Both the position numbers and the translations under genes were made by a program. From Actinomycetota bacterium (lineage in GTDB: Bacteria; Actinomycetota; Acidimicrobiia; Acidimicrobiales; CADCSY01): a DNA stretch of 51,329 nucleotides. The stretch covers positions 1-51,329 of the forward strand of contig JADDRA010000053.1 in NCBI GenBank assembly GCA_016781105.1, given 5' to 3'. Below the pieces are notes generated by a model, which saw only the letters and a list, made by a program, of their open reading frames with translations, was not told the origin of the DNA and ran no database searches. Below, one piece after another: positions 1-7,811 of this stretch. Numbering within the stretch: position 1 is the first letter of the stretch; each line of letters starts with the position of its first letter.

Positions 1-291
1 CGCGACGCGCACCACGGCCCGGGCGATCGCCCCCGCCCGCTCGAGCGCGCCGGCATCGGGGGCAGGCGCCGGCTCCTCGTGGCCGCTCGCCGGCCCCGAG
101 GCCGGTCCGGCCCCTTCGGCCCCCGGGGTCCCCGGTTCGGTCTGCTCCTGGCTGCGCCGCTTCGACCTCCGGGTCGGGCGCCGGCGCCGCCTCGGTTCCC
201 CTGGAGCACGTCGCCCCGAGGGGACGAGCACGGCCACCAGCGCGCCCACCAGCGGGGTCAGCAGGGCGGCCACGAGCACGGCGGCGTTCAC
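1..291 (-). CDS. Membrane protein, N-terminal part (cut by window start)
   Basis: Read by hand on the minus strand; the ORF track does not list it because it runs off the window. The GTG start at 291 begins NAAVLVAALLTPLVGALVAV, a single hydrophobic segment. An Arg-rich stretch follows (PRRRRRPTRRSKRR), which fits an N-in or stop-transfer arrangement, and then an acidic/Pro/Gly linker that is open to base 1. It starts 24 bases after the upstream membrane gene ends, so the two are probably co-transcribed. No family could be recognised from about 97 residues. The start is a guess based on the hydrophobic segment and GTG. Confidence 0.5.
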   Translation of the reverse strand, partial: MNAAVLVAALLTPLVGALVAVLVPSGRRAPGEPRRRRRPTRRSKRRSQEQTEPGTPGAEGAGPASGPASGHEEPAPAPDAGALERAGAIARAVVRVA

Positions 292-314
292 GGCCGATCG
301 CCCATCCGAGCGGG

Positions 315-887
315 CTAGAGCCCCACGCGACCGGCGGTGACGGCGGCGCCGAGCGCAGCGGCCACCACGGCGGCAGTTAGGGCCAGGCCGGCAGTGGCCT
401 GTTGCCAGCGCAGGGAGGACACGGCGGCGGCCACCACGACCGCCACCACGGTGGCGCCCAGGCGCACGGGCAGGTCGACGGCGAAGGCGGGACCGGCGAC
501 CGCCACGGCCGCGGCCGAGCCGGTGGCCACGGCGCTGACCAGGGCGGCGGGGCGGGGTCGGCGCCGGCGAGGAACCGGCTCAACGGGGCCGGCGTCGTCG
601 TCGCCCGCGGCCCGGGGTGAGGACAGGACCAGGGCGGCGGCCGCGAACCAGGCCGAGGCGGCCGCGCTGCCGGGACCGACGACCCCGCCCGCGCCCAGCA
701 CCGACTGGGCGCCGACGATGGCCTCGAGCGAGGGGGTCCCCCAGCGCTCCAGCACGGCGAGGACGGCCAGGAGGACGGCCCCGACGGCCAGGGGCCGGGC
801 CACCAGCAGCGCCAGCAGGGCGGCCAGGACGAGGACGTGACCGGTGGAGGAGAGGGCGAGGACGGCGACGCCCCCGGCGGCGCTCAG
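315..887 (-). CDS. Polytopic membrane protein of unknown function
   Basis: The frame encodes alternating hydrophobic segments (for example VLVLAALLALLVARPLAVGA) and a basic loop (PRRRRRPRP) before two more helices at the C-terminus, so it should be an integral membrane protein of about 190 residues with five or six helices. The ORF track starts it at 1118, but that would overlap the clearly coding DUF5318 gene by 235 bases. No ATG or GTG lies at a sensible place; the in-frame CTG at 887 overlaps the DUF5318 stop (CTGA) and is my choice, with low certainty. It follows DUF5318 in an apparent operon. No family recognised. Confidence 0.5.
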   Translation of the reverse strand: MSAAGGVAVLALSSTGHVLVLAALLALLVARPLAVGAVLLAVLAVLERWGTPSLEAIVGAQSVLGAGGVVGPGSAAASAWFAAAALVLSSPRAAGDDDAGPVEPVPRRRRPRPAALVSAVATGSAAAVAVAGPAFAVDLPVRLGATVVAVVVAAAVSSLRWQQATAGLALTAAVVAAALGAAVTAGRVGL

Positions 888-1306
888 CCGGAGGGGGCCG
901 AGCGCGGCGAGCGAACCGCTGCGAGGGGGAAGGTCCGGTGCAGGTGGTTCCAGCAGCAGCTCGGACAGACCTCGACGACGTAGGCGGCGCGCTCGCCGCT
1001 TCCGCCCGACAGGCGCTTCAGCTCCTTCGGGCTCGTCACGCAGCGACCGTTCGCCGGCATCCTCGTCCCGAACACGTAGGTCACGAGCACGAGCTTTGCG
1101 TCGTCGCAGATGGGGCACTGCTGGGTCGACTCCTCTCCGACGTTGCGGGCCGCCCGCACCAACTCGGGATGGGCGTCACACACCTCGTGGCGAGCCAGGC
1201 GACCTTTGCGGAAGTCAGCCACGACGGCCTGGCGGGCGAGACGGTAGTCGACCTCGCCCGAAGCCCTGACCCCGTCACCTCCGGGCGTCGGCAGGCCGAA
1301 CGGCAT
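884..1306 (-). CDS. DUF5318 family protein
   Basis: A 140-residue soluble protein. The N-terminal half is basic and helical (VDYRLARQAVVADFRKGRLA). It is followed by a CPIC pair and, near the C-terminus, a CPSCCWNH motif, which together look like a zinc-ribbon-type metal site. Length and motifs match actinobacterial DUF5318, whose function is unknown. In mycobacteria the family member lies close to ino1 and a padR gene (Rv0046c-Rv0049), and the same partners are here, although padR-ino1 is divergent. The ATG at 1306 has no Shine-Dalgarno but has a TAGCCT box six bases upstream, so it is probably leaderless. Confidence 0.8.
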   Translation of the reverse strand: MPFGLPTPGGDGVRASGEVDYRLARQAVVADFRKGRLARHEVCDAHPELVRAARNVGEESTQQCPICDDAKLVLVTYVFGTRMPANGRCVTSPKELKRLSGGSGERAAYVVEVCPSCCWNHLHRTFPLAAVRSPRSAPSG

Positions 1307-1312
1307 CGCGGA

Positions 1313-1318
1313 AGGCTA
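1313..1318 (-). promoter_or_regulatory. -10 box of the DUF5318 gene (leaderless)
   Basis: TAGCCT on the minus strand, then six bases, then the ATG at 1306. No ribosome binding site is visible. It fits the TAnnnT plus 6-10 nt pattern seen at many operon heads in this window. The first hairpin of the 91-bp repeat array begins four bases further upstream. Confidence 0.55.
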
Positions 1319-1321
1319 CCG

Positions 1322-1590
1322 GCGGGCTTCGCCCGCCAGAACGGCGATCAGCCGCCTCCGGCGCGCTGACCGGCTGTTCCGACAAGGCCAAGGCTCGCTG
1401 CGCTCGGCCCCTGCGGGCTTCGCCCGCCACAACCGCGACGGGCCGCCTCCGGCGCGCTGACCGGCTGTTCCGACAAGGCCAAGGCTCGCTGCGCTCGGCC
1501 CCTGCGGGCTTCGCCCGCCACAACCGCGACGGGCCGCCTCCGGCGGCGCTGGCTGCTGTTCCGACAAGGCCAAGGCTCGCTGCGCTCGGA
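1322..1590. repeat. Three 91-bp tandem repeats between DUF5318 and padR
   Basis: Copies start at 1322, 1413 and 1504. Copies 1 and 2 are 91 bases and the third runs to about 1590. The copies differ at only a few bases. Each contains several short inverted repeats: GCGGGC-TTC-GCCCGC, CGCCTCCGGCG, and GGCTCGCTGCGCTCGG. The array fills the whole gap between two divergent genes and ends directly at the padR promoter. The period is too long and there are no variable spacers, so it is not CRISPR. It looks like a local expansion of a palindromic extragenic element. The ORFs called across it are repeats translated by chance. Confidence 0.9.
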
Positions 1591-1602
1591 CGGCCTTGTC
1601 GG
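1561..1602. other. Inverted repeat overlapping the padR -35 region
   Basis: The arms CCGACAAGGCC (1561-1571) and GGCCTTGTCGG (1592-1602) pair perfectly over 11 bases. The enclosed 20 bases carry the palindromic end of repeat copy 3. The right arm contains the proposed padR -35 hexamer TTGTCG, so a cruciform, or a hairpin in read-through RNA, could affect this promoter. Confidence 0.7.
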
Positions 1603-1624
1603 CGATATATCGGGCCGATAGATT
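1596..1624 (+). promoter_or_regulatory. padR-ino1 promoter (leaderless)
   Basis: -35 TTGTCG (1596-1601), a 17-base spacer, -10 TAGATT (1619-1624), then seven bases to the GTG at 1632. There is no Shine-Dalgarno sequence. This is the most complete -35/-10 pair in the window and decides the start codon used for padR. Confidence 0.6.
1608..1620. promoter_or_regulatory. Candidate PadR operator
   Basis: TATCGGGCCGATA is a 13-base near-perfect palindrome (arms TATCG/CGATA) lying in the promoter spacer and touching the -10 box. PadR proteins usually repress their own operon by binding an AT-edged palindrome at the promoter, so autoregulation of padR-ino1 is a reasonable inference. It is not proven from sequence. 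Confidence 0.45.
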
Positions 1625-1631
1625 GAGTCGA

Positions 1632-2255
1632 GTGATCGAGCTGGCCATCCTTGGGATCCTGAAGGAGTCCGAACTCCACGGCTACGAGCTCAAGAAGCAC
1701 CTCCGCCGGGTGCTCGGGCCGCTGTCGAACGTGTCCTTCGGCTCGCTCTACCCGGCCCTCAACCGCCTGGAGCGCCAGGGCGCGGTCGCCGTGGTGGCCG
1801 TCGACGAGGGTGCCGCCCGGGCCGTCCCGCCCATGACCGGCTCGTTCGCCGGTGAGGCCGCCGCCTTCCGGGCCCGGCGGCTGGTCACCCGGGGGCCTCG
1901 CAACAAGAAGGTGTACGGCATCACCGCCGCCGGCGAGGCCCGCCTGGCCGAGCTCATGGCCGACCCGGCCGAGGACGAGCGCAGCTTCGGCATGAAGCTC
2001 GCGTTCTTCCGCTGGTGCGACCGGCCCACCCGCCTCCACCTGCTCGAGCGCCGCCGGTCCAGCCTGCGCGCGCGCCTGGAGGAAACCCGCCGGGCGGTCG
2101 GCACCCGGGGCAACGACGACCCGTACGTCCGGGCCCTGATGGAGCACGACACCGAGTCGACCATGCACGACATCGCCTGGATCAACCGTCTCATCGCCAG
2201 CGAGGAACAGGCCGGCGAGGAGCGAGCGACCGAACCCACCGGAGGTCAGCCATGA
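1632..2255 (+). CDS. PadR family transcriptional regulator
   Basis: A 207-residue DNA-binding regulator. Residues 1-90 form the PadR winged helix: [20 protein letters not shown] for the first helices, then [17 protein letters not shown] for the recognition helix and wing, and [14 protein letters not shown]. The C-terminal part (from about residue 110) is the helical dimerisation domain typical of the longer PadR class. GTG 1632 is preferred over TTG 1596 or 1623 because the family starts close to IELAILG and because the -10 box ends seven bases upstream. Its stop overlaps the ino1 start (ATGA), so it probably controls inositol synthesis and itself. In mycobacteria a PadR gene also neighbours ino1. 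Confidence 0.88.
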   Translation: MIELAILGILKESELHGYELKKHLRRVLGPLSNVSFGSLYPALNRLERQGAVAVVAVDEGAARAVPPMTGSFAGEAAAFRARRLVTRGPRNKKVYGITAAGEARLAELMADPAEDERSFGMKLAFFRWCDRPTRLHLLERRRSSLRARLEETRRAVGTRGNDDPYVRALMEHDTESTMHDIAWINRLIASEEQAGEERATEPTGGQP

Positions 2256-3334
2256 GCACCCCAGCCGCACCCATCCGCCTCGCCGTCGCCGGCGTGGGGA
2301 ATTGCGCCAGCGCCCTGCTCCAGGGCCTGGCCTACTACCACGACGCCGATCCGAGCGACGACGTGCCCGGGCTCATGCACGTCGAGCTGGGGGGCTACCA
2401 CATCCGCGACATCTCGCTGGTGGCGGCCTTCGACGTCGACGCGGCCAAGGTGGGCCTCGACGCCGGCAAAGCCATCTTCGCCAGCCAGAACAACACCTTG
2501 CGCTTCGCCCCGGTGGGTGAGCTCGGGGTGACCGTGCAGCGGGCGCCCACGCTCGACGGCTTCGGCCGCTACTACCGGGAGATCTGCGAGGAGAGCCCGG
2601 CCGAGCCGGTCGACGTGGCCGCCGCGCTGCGGGAGGCCCGGGCCCATGTGCTGGTCTCCTACCTCCCCGTCGGCTCCGAAGAGGCCCAGCAGCACTACGC
2701 CGAAGCCTGCCTGGAGGCGGGCGTGGCCTTCGTCAACGCCATCCCCGTGTTCATCGCCAGCGACCCGGCCTGGGCCGAGCGCTTTCGCGCCGCCGGGGTG
2801 CCCATCGTGGGCGACGACATCAAGAGCCAGGTCGGGGCCACCATCGTGCACCGCATCCTGGCCCGGCTCTTCGAGGACCGGGGCATGGTGCTCGACCGCA
2901 CCTACCAGCTCAACGTGGGCGGCAACATGGACTTCAAGAACATGCTCGAGCGCGACCGGCTGGAGTCCAAGAAGGTGTCCAAGACCCAGTCGGTCACCAG
3001 CCAGGTCGAGCACGGCATCGCCGCCGACGATGTGCACATCGGCCCATCCGACCACGTGCCCTGGCTCGACGACCGCAAGTGGGCCTACATCCGCATGGAG
3101 GGCCGCAACTTCGGCGACGCCCCCCTCAACGTCGAGCTCAAGCTGGAGGTGTGGGACTCGCCCAACTCGGCCGGCGTCATCATCGACGCCGTGCGCTGCG
3201 CCAAGCTGGCCCTGGACCGAGGAGTGGGCGGTCCCCTGCTCGGCCCCTCGGCCTACTTCATGAAGTCCCCGCCGGTGCAGTACCACGACGACCAGGCCCG
3301 GCGCATGGTGGAGGAGTTCATCGCCGGCAGCTGA
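2252..3334 (+). CDS. ino1: Myo-inositol-1-phosphate synthase
   Basis: Converts D-glucose 6-phosphate to 1D-myo-inositol 3-phosphate with NAD, the first step toward phosphatidylinositol, mycothiol and inositol osmolytes in actinobacteria. It has 360 residues, the usual length of the short bacterial class. Visible signatures are the N-terminal Rossmann motif [28 protein letters not shown], the segment [15 protein letters not shown], the catalytic-core block [11 protein letters not shown] with SKTQSV after it, and the C-terminal [11 protein letters not shown]. The ATG at 2252 sits after GGAGG and overlaps the padR stop; the longer ORF start at 2015 lies inside padR and is rejected. A strong terminator follows. 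Confidence 0.97.
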   Translation: MSTPAAPIRLAVAGVGNCASALLQGLAYYHDADPSDDVPGLMHVELGGYHIRDISLVAAFDVDAAKVGLDAGKAIFASQNNTLRFAPVGELGVTVQRAPTLDGFGRYYREICEESPAEPVDVAAALREARAHVLVSYLPVGSEEAQQHYAEACLEAGVAFVNAIPVFIASDPAWAERFRAAGVPIVGDDIKSQVGATIVHRILARLFEDRGMVLDRTYQLNVGGNMDFKNMLERDRLESKKVSKTQSVTSQVEHGIAADDVHIGPSDHVPWLDDRKWAYIRMEGRNFGDAPLNVELKLEVWDSPNSAGVIIDAVRCAKLALDRGVGGPLLGPSAYFMKSPPVQYHDDQARRMVEEFIAGS

Positions 3335-3348
3335 CCGTCCCTCGTTCC

Positions 3349-3387
3349 TTGTCGCGTTCGGTACCGCCTCGGTACGGAACGCGACAA
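3349..3387. terminator. Bidirectional terminator between ino1 and the glycosyltransferase operon
   Basis: Arms TTGTCGCGTTC-g-GTACCG and CGGTAC-g-GAACGCGACAA pair over 17 of 18 positions with a three-base loop. It lies between two convergent genes. There is no clear U-tract, which is common for terminators in such GC-rich genomes. Flanking GTTC/GAAC can extend the stem. Confidence 0.8.
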
Positions 3388-3400
3388 AGAACAGAGGGGG

Positions 3401-4489
3401 CTACGTCCGTGACGCGCTGGGGACCAGCTCGAGGGCGGCGGCGACGACCTCGGCGGGGTCGAGGTCGAGGCACTCCCGGGCGTAGGGGCAGTGGATCTCG
3501 TAGCACGGGGCGCACCAGGTGGGACGGCGCAGCAGGCGGGCCGGGCTGGTGCGGGGCGTCCACTGGGACTCCAGGTCAGTGCCCGCGAAGGTGACCACCA
3601 CCGGCCGGGCGAACGCGTCGGCCAGGTGCATGGCCCCCGAGTCGTTGCCCACCACCAGGCACGCCCGGGCGACCACGGCGGCCAGCTCGGGGACCGACGT
3701 CGCCCCGCACAGCGAGCGCAGCGCCGCGTCCGGCCCGGCGGCCGCCACCACCTCCTCGGCCAGGGGCACGTCGCCCGGCGAGCCGACGACCACGACGGGC
3801 AGACCGGTCGCCTCGACCAGGCCCCGGGCCACGGCACCGAAGCGGCCGGGGTCGTAGCGCCGGGCCGGAGCGCTCGCCCCCGGAGCCAGGGCCACGAACG
3901 GCCCGCTCGGAGCCACGCCCACGCCGGTCAGCGCCTCGTCGGCCCGGCCGACCACGGCCGCGGGCACGGCCAGCTCCAGGTGACGGCCCGCGACGGGCAT
4001 GCCGATCGCCTCCAGGAGGGCGAGGTTGCGCTCGACCTGGTGGCACTCGTCGGGCGGCGACGCCAGCTCGTGGCTGAGCACGCCGCCCCCGAACTCCTTG
4101 GACTGGCCCACCCGCGCGGGCACGCCGGCCAGCACGCAGGCGTAGCCGGCGGGCAACGCTGACTGGGAGAAGCTGGTGAAGATCAGGGCCAGGTCGAAGC
4201 GCCCGGCGGCGAGCCGGCCCACCAGCGCCTGCTCCCGGCCCGGATCGGGCGGCCCGACCGGACCCAGCTCCTGCCACAGCACCTCCTCGGCCATCACCCG
4301 GTCGACCCACGGCAGCAGGGGTGCCATCCGGGCCCCCGTGGGCGACGCCAGCAGCGTCACCTCGGCACCGGGCAGGGCCGCCCGCACGGACCGCAGCGCC
4401 GGGGTCAGCATGGCGATGTCGCCCAGGTTGTCCAGGCGCACGACCAGGACCCGCTCGGCCCCGGCCCAGGCGCCGGCCGGCGCCGTCAC
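3401..4489 (-). CDS. Glycosyltransferase family 9 (heptosyltransferase-like)
   Basis: A 362-residue two-Rossmann-domain (GT-B) glycosyltransferase related to ADP-heptose:LPS heptosyltransferases. The N-terminal motif VRLDNLGDIAMLTPALR is the family acceptor-side signature. The C-terminal nucleotide-sugar site shows LAPGASAPARRYDP and VVGNDSGAMHLADA. A C-terminal Cys cluster (CAPCYEIHCPYAREC) is shared by a bacterial subgroup. The GTG start at 4489 directly abuts the stop of the upstream GT2 gene. It is last in an operon that also encodes HldE, so an ADP-heptose-type donor is likely. The acceptor is unknown and is presumably a cell-surface glycan, because the organism should lack LPS. Confidence 0.88.
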   Translation of the reverse strand: MTAPAGAWAGAERVLVVRLDNLGDIAMLTPALRSVRAALPGAEVTLLASPTGARMAPLLPWVDRVMAEEVLWQELGPVGPPDPGREQALVGRLAAGRFDLALIFTSFSQSALPAGYACVLAGVPARVGQSKEFGGGVLSHELASPPDECHQVERNLALLEAIGMPVAGRHLELAVPAAVVGRADEALTGVGVAPSGPFVALAPGASAPARRYDPGRFGAVARGLVEATGLPVVVVGSPGDVPLAEEVVAAAGPDAALRSLCGATSVPELAAVVARACLVVGNDSGAMHLADAFARPVVVTFAGTDLESQWTPRTSPARLLRRPTWCAPCYEIHCPYARECLDLDPAEVVAAALELVPSASRT

Positions 4490-5320
4490 TCAGCCGTCGC
4501 CCGGCCCGGTGCCGGAGGTGGAGCTCAACACGAGCGGCGCGTCGACCAGCCGCTCGGGCAGGGTCGTCTCCAGCTCCTGGTGGTAGGCCCCCGAGGGCAG
4601 GACGCCACAGCCGCCGAAGCGGCCCATGACCCGAAGCTGGGCCAGCACGTCCTCGCCCACATGGTCAGGGGGGAGGTCGGTCCAGAAGTCGAACCCGCCC
4701 GCCGCCCGCAGCTTGGCGCTGTCGTAGAGCACGCAGCCCCCGGTCCAGGCCACCCGGTAGACGAAGCGGTCGTGCCGTCCCAAGCCGAGGCGCTCCTCGA
4801 CGTGCAGCGCGTTGGCGGCGTTGTGCAGGCGGTGGCGGGACCATGCCGGGCTGTCGGGCGTCACCACCTCGGGCCGCACCGGCTCGTCCCAGGCATCGAC
4901 GTCCTGCTCGTGGGGCCGCACGTCGTGGCGGTGGCTGAGTCCGACCAACGGGACGCCCACGAACCCGCAGGCCTGCTCGTCCATGGTCGTGACCAGGCGC
5001 TCCAGCACCTCGGGGGCGAGGACGACATCGTCGTCGAGGAACAGCACCCGGCTGGCCCGGGCCTGGGCGAGCAGGAAGGCCCGCTGCTCGGCCATGCCCC
5101 GACGGGGCAGGTGATGGTGCACGGTCACGGGGTGACCTCGCGCCTCCAGCACCCGGACCACGGTGGCCAGCTCGCCCCGGTCGGAGAGCGATTCGCTCTG
5201 GTCGGAGACGACCACGCCGAAGCTCGTGTAGGTCTGGCCCACCAGGCTGGTGAGGGTGACGGCCAGCGCCGCGGGACGGCGGTAGGTCGGGACCAGGACC
5301 TCGACCTCGGGGGTGCTCAT
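4490..5320 (-). CDS. Glycosyltransferase family 2
   Basis: A 276-residue GT-A glycosyltransferase. The start EVEVLVPTYRRPAALAVTL is the nucleotide-binding strand, VLFLDDDVVLAPEVLERL carries the metal-binding DxD, and AWTGGCVLYDSAKLRAAGGF followed by the DHVGED segment is the acceptor/catalytic region. There are no membrane helices, so it acts at the cytoplasmic side. The ATG at 5320 overlaps the hldE stop (ATGA); the 723-residue track ORF is an out-of-frame extension through hldE and is ignored. It probably adds a sugar to the same glycan as its operon partners. Donor and acceptor cannot be read from sequence. Confidence 0.88.
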   Translation of the reverse strand: MSTPEVEVLVPTYRRPAALAVTLTSLVGQTYTSFGVVVSDQSESLSDRGELATVVRVLEARGHPVTVHHHLPRRGMAEQRAFLLAQARASRVLFLDDDVVLAPEVLERLVTTMDEQACGFVGVPLVGLSHRHDVRPHEQDVDAWDEPVRPEVVTPDSPAWSRHRLHNAANALHVEERLGLGRHDRFVYRVAWTGGCVLYDSAKLRAAGGFDFWTDLPPDHVGEDVLAQLRVMGRFGGCGVLPSGAYHQELETTLPERLVDAPLVLSSTSGTGPGDG

Positions 5321-6774
5321 CGGGCCCCGGTGCGGATGCGCTCGATGATGCTCGTGGTCGACTCGTCCTCGTAGGGCAGGAAGTGCAGGGTCCCCCCCAA
5401 CCGCTCGACCTGGGCCGCCTCCGGCAGCCGCTCCCGGGAGTAGTCCCCGCCCTTGACGTAGACCTCGGGACGGAGCTCCTCGATGATCTCCCCAGGCGTG
5501 TCCTGGTCGAAGACGATGACGTGGTCGATGCAGCTGAGGGCGGAAAGGACCCGCACCCGGGCGCTGTCGGCGCACACCGGGCGGTCGGCGCCCTTGAGCC
5601 GGCGGACGCTCTCGTCGGAGTTGACGCCGACCACGAGGACGTCGCCCAGCGCCTTGGCCCGGCTCAGGTAGCCCACGTGGCCCCGGTGCAGCAGGTCGAA
5701 GCAGCCGTTGGTGAAGACGATGCGCTTGCCCGACCGGCGGTGGGCCGACACCTGCTCGGCCAGGGCGGGGAGGGGCAGGGCCTTGTCGGCTCCGGCCACG
5801 TGCTGGCGCAGGGCGGTGGCGGTGCACGTGGTGGTCCCCGCCTCGGTCACGACCAGCTCGGCCGCCCCCTCGGCCAGCTCCACCGCCGCCCGGGGTGCGC
5901 CGCCGGCGGCCAGGGCCAGGGTGAGGGCGCTCACGAAGGTGTCGCCGGCCCCGCTGACCCGCGGGTGGGCGACGGCCCGGGCGTAGGTCCGGTACGGCGG
6001 CTGGCCCGCCTCCAGGAGCAGGGCCCCGTCGGCGTCGAGCGTGACGCACACCAGCCGGGCGCCCGTCCGGGCCAGCAGCTCCTCGCTGCCCGCCTGGATC
6101 TGCTCGCCCCGCGCCGGGCCCGGGTCGAGGTGGCGGGCCCCGAGCAGGCGCACCGCCTCGTCGTAGTTGGGCTTGACCACGCTCGGCCGGGCGTCCCGGT
6201 AGGCGCTGGGCTCTCGGGCGTCGACGACGAGCAGGCCGGGACGGGTCTCGGCCACGGCTCGGCGCAGGCGGGAGGTCATGAGGCCGGCACCGTTGTCGGA
6301 CACCACCACGGCGTGCGCCTCGGCCGCTCCGTCCGCCAGCGCGGCCACCAGGGTTGCCTCGGTGTCGACGTCGGGAGGCTCGTCGCCACCCTGGTCGAGG
6401 CGGGCCACGATCTGGCCGTCGGCCACCACCCGCTGCTTGGCGATGGTGGTCGAGCGAGGTCGTCGCGCCAGCACCGAGGTGTCCACGCCGGCGCCGTCCA
6501 GGGCGCGAGCGAGGAGGTCGGCCTCGTCGTCGTCGCCCACCGCCGAGACGAGCTGCACCGATGCGCCCAGGGCGGCCAGGTTGGCGGCGGTGTTGGCCGC
6601 GCCCCCGGGGGCGTGGCGGCGCCGGCGCAGGGCGACCACCGGGACCGGCGCCTCCCGGCACAGGCCCCGGGCCTGGCCCTCGAGGTCGACGTCGAGCATG
6701 GCCTCCCCCACCACCAGGACGCGCAACCCGGCGAAGCGGTCGAGCAGGGTGACCAGGTCGTGGGTCTGCCTCAC
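5317..6774 (-). CDS. hldE: Bifunctional heptose-7-phosphate kinase / heptose-1-phosphate adenylyltransferase
   Basis: 485 residues, the normal length of two-domain HldE. Residues 1-320 are a PfkB/ribokinase-type kinase with GGAANTAANLAALG, then KPNYDEA and the catalytic loop VSGAGDTFVSALTLALAAG. Residues 345-485 are a nucleotidyltransferase with the HxGH motif in FTNGCFDLLHRGHVGYL, followed by VGVNSDESVRRLKG, VYVKGGDYSRE and STTSIIERI. Together these make ADP-D-glycero-manno-heptose from the 7-phosphate. The GTG at 6774 overlaps the upstream stop (GTGA). gmhA, gmhB and hldD are not in the window. HldE in an actinobacterium is unusual but known for S-layer or capsule glycans. Confidence 0.92.
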   Translation of the reverse strand: MRQTHDLVTLLDRFAGLRVLVVGEAMLDVDLEGQARGLCREAPVPVVALRRRRHAPGGAANTAANLAALGASVQLVSAVGDDDEADLLARALDGAGVDTSVLARRPRSTTIAKQRVVADGQIVARLDQGGDEPPDVDTEATLVAALADGAAEAHAVVVSDNGAGLMTSRLRRAVAETRPGLLVVDAREPSAYRDARPSVVKPNYDEAVRLLGARHLDPGPARGEQIQAGSEELLARTGARLVCVTLDADGALLLEAGQPPYRTYARAVAHPRVSGAGDTFVSALTLALAAGGAPRAAVELAEGAAELVVTEAGTTTCTATALRQHVAGADKALPLPALAEQVSAHRRSGKRIVFTNGCFDLLHRGHVGYLSRAKALGDVLVVGVNSDESVRRLKGADRPVCADSARVRVLSALSCIDHVIVFDQDTPGEIIEELRPEVYVKGGDYSRERLPEAAQVERLGGTLHFLPYEDESTTSIIERIRTGAR

Positions 6775-7760
6775 ACCGTGACCTCCACGGCCCCCACGTC
6801 GGCCATGGCCCGGCTCACCACCTGGCCGCTCGCCACCTGGTGCAGGGTCTCGTCCCAGTCGGTGGCGAAGCGCTCGATGCCGAAGCGGCGCTCGGCCTCC
6901 CGCCTGCCCGCCTCGCCCAGGGCCCGGGCCAGGTCGGGGTCGGCCAGCAGGGCGCGCATGCGCTCGACGAGCACCGCCGGATCGGTGTGCACGTAGCCGG
7001 TGCGGCCGTCGTCGATCATCGTCACCAGCTCGGTGGTGGCCAGGCCCACCACGGGCAGGCCCAGCATCATGGCCTCGCACACGGCCAGGCCCAGGCTGGT
7101 GTAGCGGATGGGGTGGAAGAAGAACCGGTAGGGGGCCGAGAAGGCGGCCAGCTCCGGGGCGGGGACCTCGCCCACGCCTCCCAGCTCCCCGGCGCCCATC
7201 CCCACCAGGTCGAGGGGCACCTCGGCCCGCACCCGGGCGAACACGTCGGCGCCGAGGCGGCGCCCACGCCGGGCGAGGTGGTTGACCACGACCAGGCCTC
7301 GGGCCAGCTCACCGGTGGCCCGCAGCGCGGGGGCGACCACCCCGTGCTCGATGACCCGGCTCGGCGTGGCCCCGCAGTCCCACATGAGCCGGTTGAAGGG
7401 GGTCACGTGCACGACCAGGGCCTCGGGGTCGTCGACCGGGTGGCGGGTGTCGGTGGGATGGCCCTGGGGCGGGTCGTGCTCGAGGTGGACCCGGGGCCCG
7501 GCCCGTTGGTCGGGGGAGAGGACCTCGTGGCGGTCGACCTGCCAGTTGCGCACCGACTGGGTGAGGACCACGTCGACCTCGAGGCCGGCCACCTCCTCGG
7601 CCGGCACCTCGTGGAGGTTGGGCGCGCCGAGCGAGCCCCGCCCTCCGTAGCCCTCCGGTCGCCCGGGCTTGACCGGCAGGTACCAGTCGACGGGCACGTG
7701 GGCCAGCGCGGCCAGGTAGCTCCCGTGGACGTGCCAGGTCAGGACGCGCAACCGGGACAC
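6771..7760 (-). CDS. Glycosyltransferase, GT4-like
   Basis: A 329-residue GT-B enzyme and the first gene of the heptose operon. The N-terminus RVLTWHVHGSYLAALAHV is a typical first strand plus glycine loop. The C-terminal half shows PYRFFFHPIRYTSLGLAVCE (the region of the conserved EX7E glutamates), GLPVVGLATTELVTMIDDG and a final helix ending in ERFATDWDETL. No membrane segment. Start GTG 7760 with TAGCGC six bases upstream and no Shine-Dalgarno. It probably transfers a hexose or heptose onto a surface glycan precursor together with the GT2 and GT9 enzymes downstream. Confidence 0.82.
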   Translation of the reverse strand: MSRLRVLTWHVHGSYLAALAHVPVDWYLPVKPGRPEGYGGRGSLGAPNLHEVPAEEVAGLEVDVVLTQSVRNWQVDRHEVLSPDQRAGPRVHLEHDPPQGHPTDTRHPVDDPEALVVHVTPFNRLMWDCGATPSRVIEHGVVAPALRATGELARGLVVVNHLARRGRRLGADVFARVRAEVPLDLVGMGAGELGGVGEVPAPELAAFSAPYRFFFHPIRYTSLGLAVCEAMMLGLPVVGLATTELVTMIDDGRTGYVHTDPAVLVERMRALLADPDLARALGEAGRREAERRFGIERFATDWDETLHQVASGQVVSRAMADVGAVEVTV

Positions 7761-7766
7761 GCTGGT

Positions 7767-7772
7767 GCGCTA
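7767..7772 (-). promoter_or_regulatory. -10 box of the heptose/glycosyltransferase operon
   Basis: TAGCGC on the minus strand, six bases before the GTG at 7760. It deviates from TAnnnT at the last base, but spacing and the absence of a Shine-Dalgarno match the other leaderless starts. Confidence 0.35.
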
Positions 7773-7811
7773 CCCGCTTCTGCTCCTCCTCACGCCGCGG
7801 CGGACCCGCCC

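Noticed and set aside
274-306. Short leader peptide ATG..TGA (MGDRP) before the first membrane gene
   Set aside because: Five codons overlapping the GTG start; it follows a TAGCCC that is part of the upstream stop. Too short to distinguish from chance.
315-1118. ATG 1118 as start of the second membrane gene
   Set aside because: The extra 77 residues are Arg-rich shadow of DUF5318, whose CPIC/CPSC frame is clearly the coding one there.
1322-1590. CRISPR array
   Set aside because: Units are 91 bp, directly adjacent with no spacers, only three copies, and no cas genes are near.
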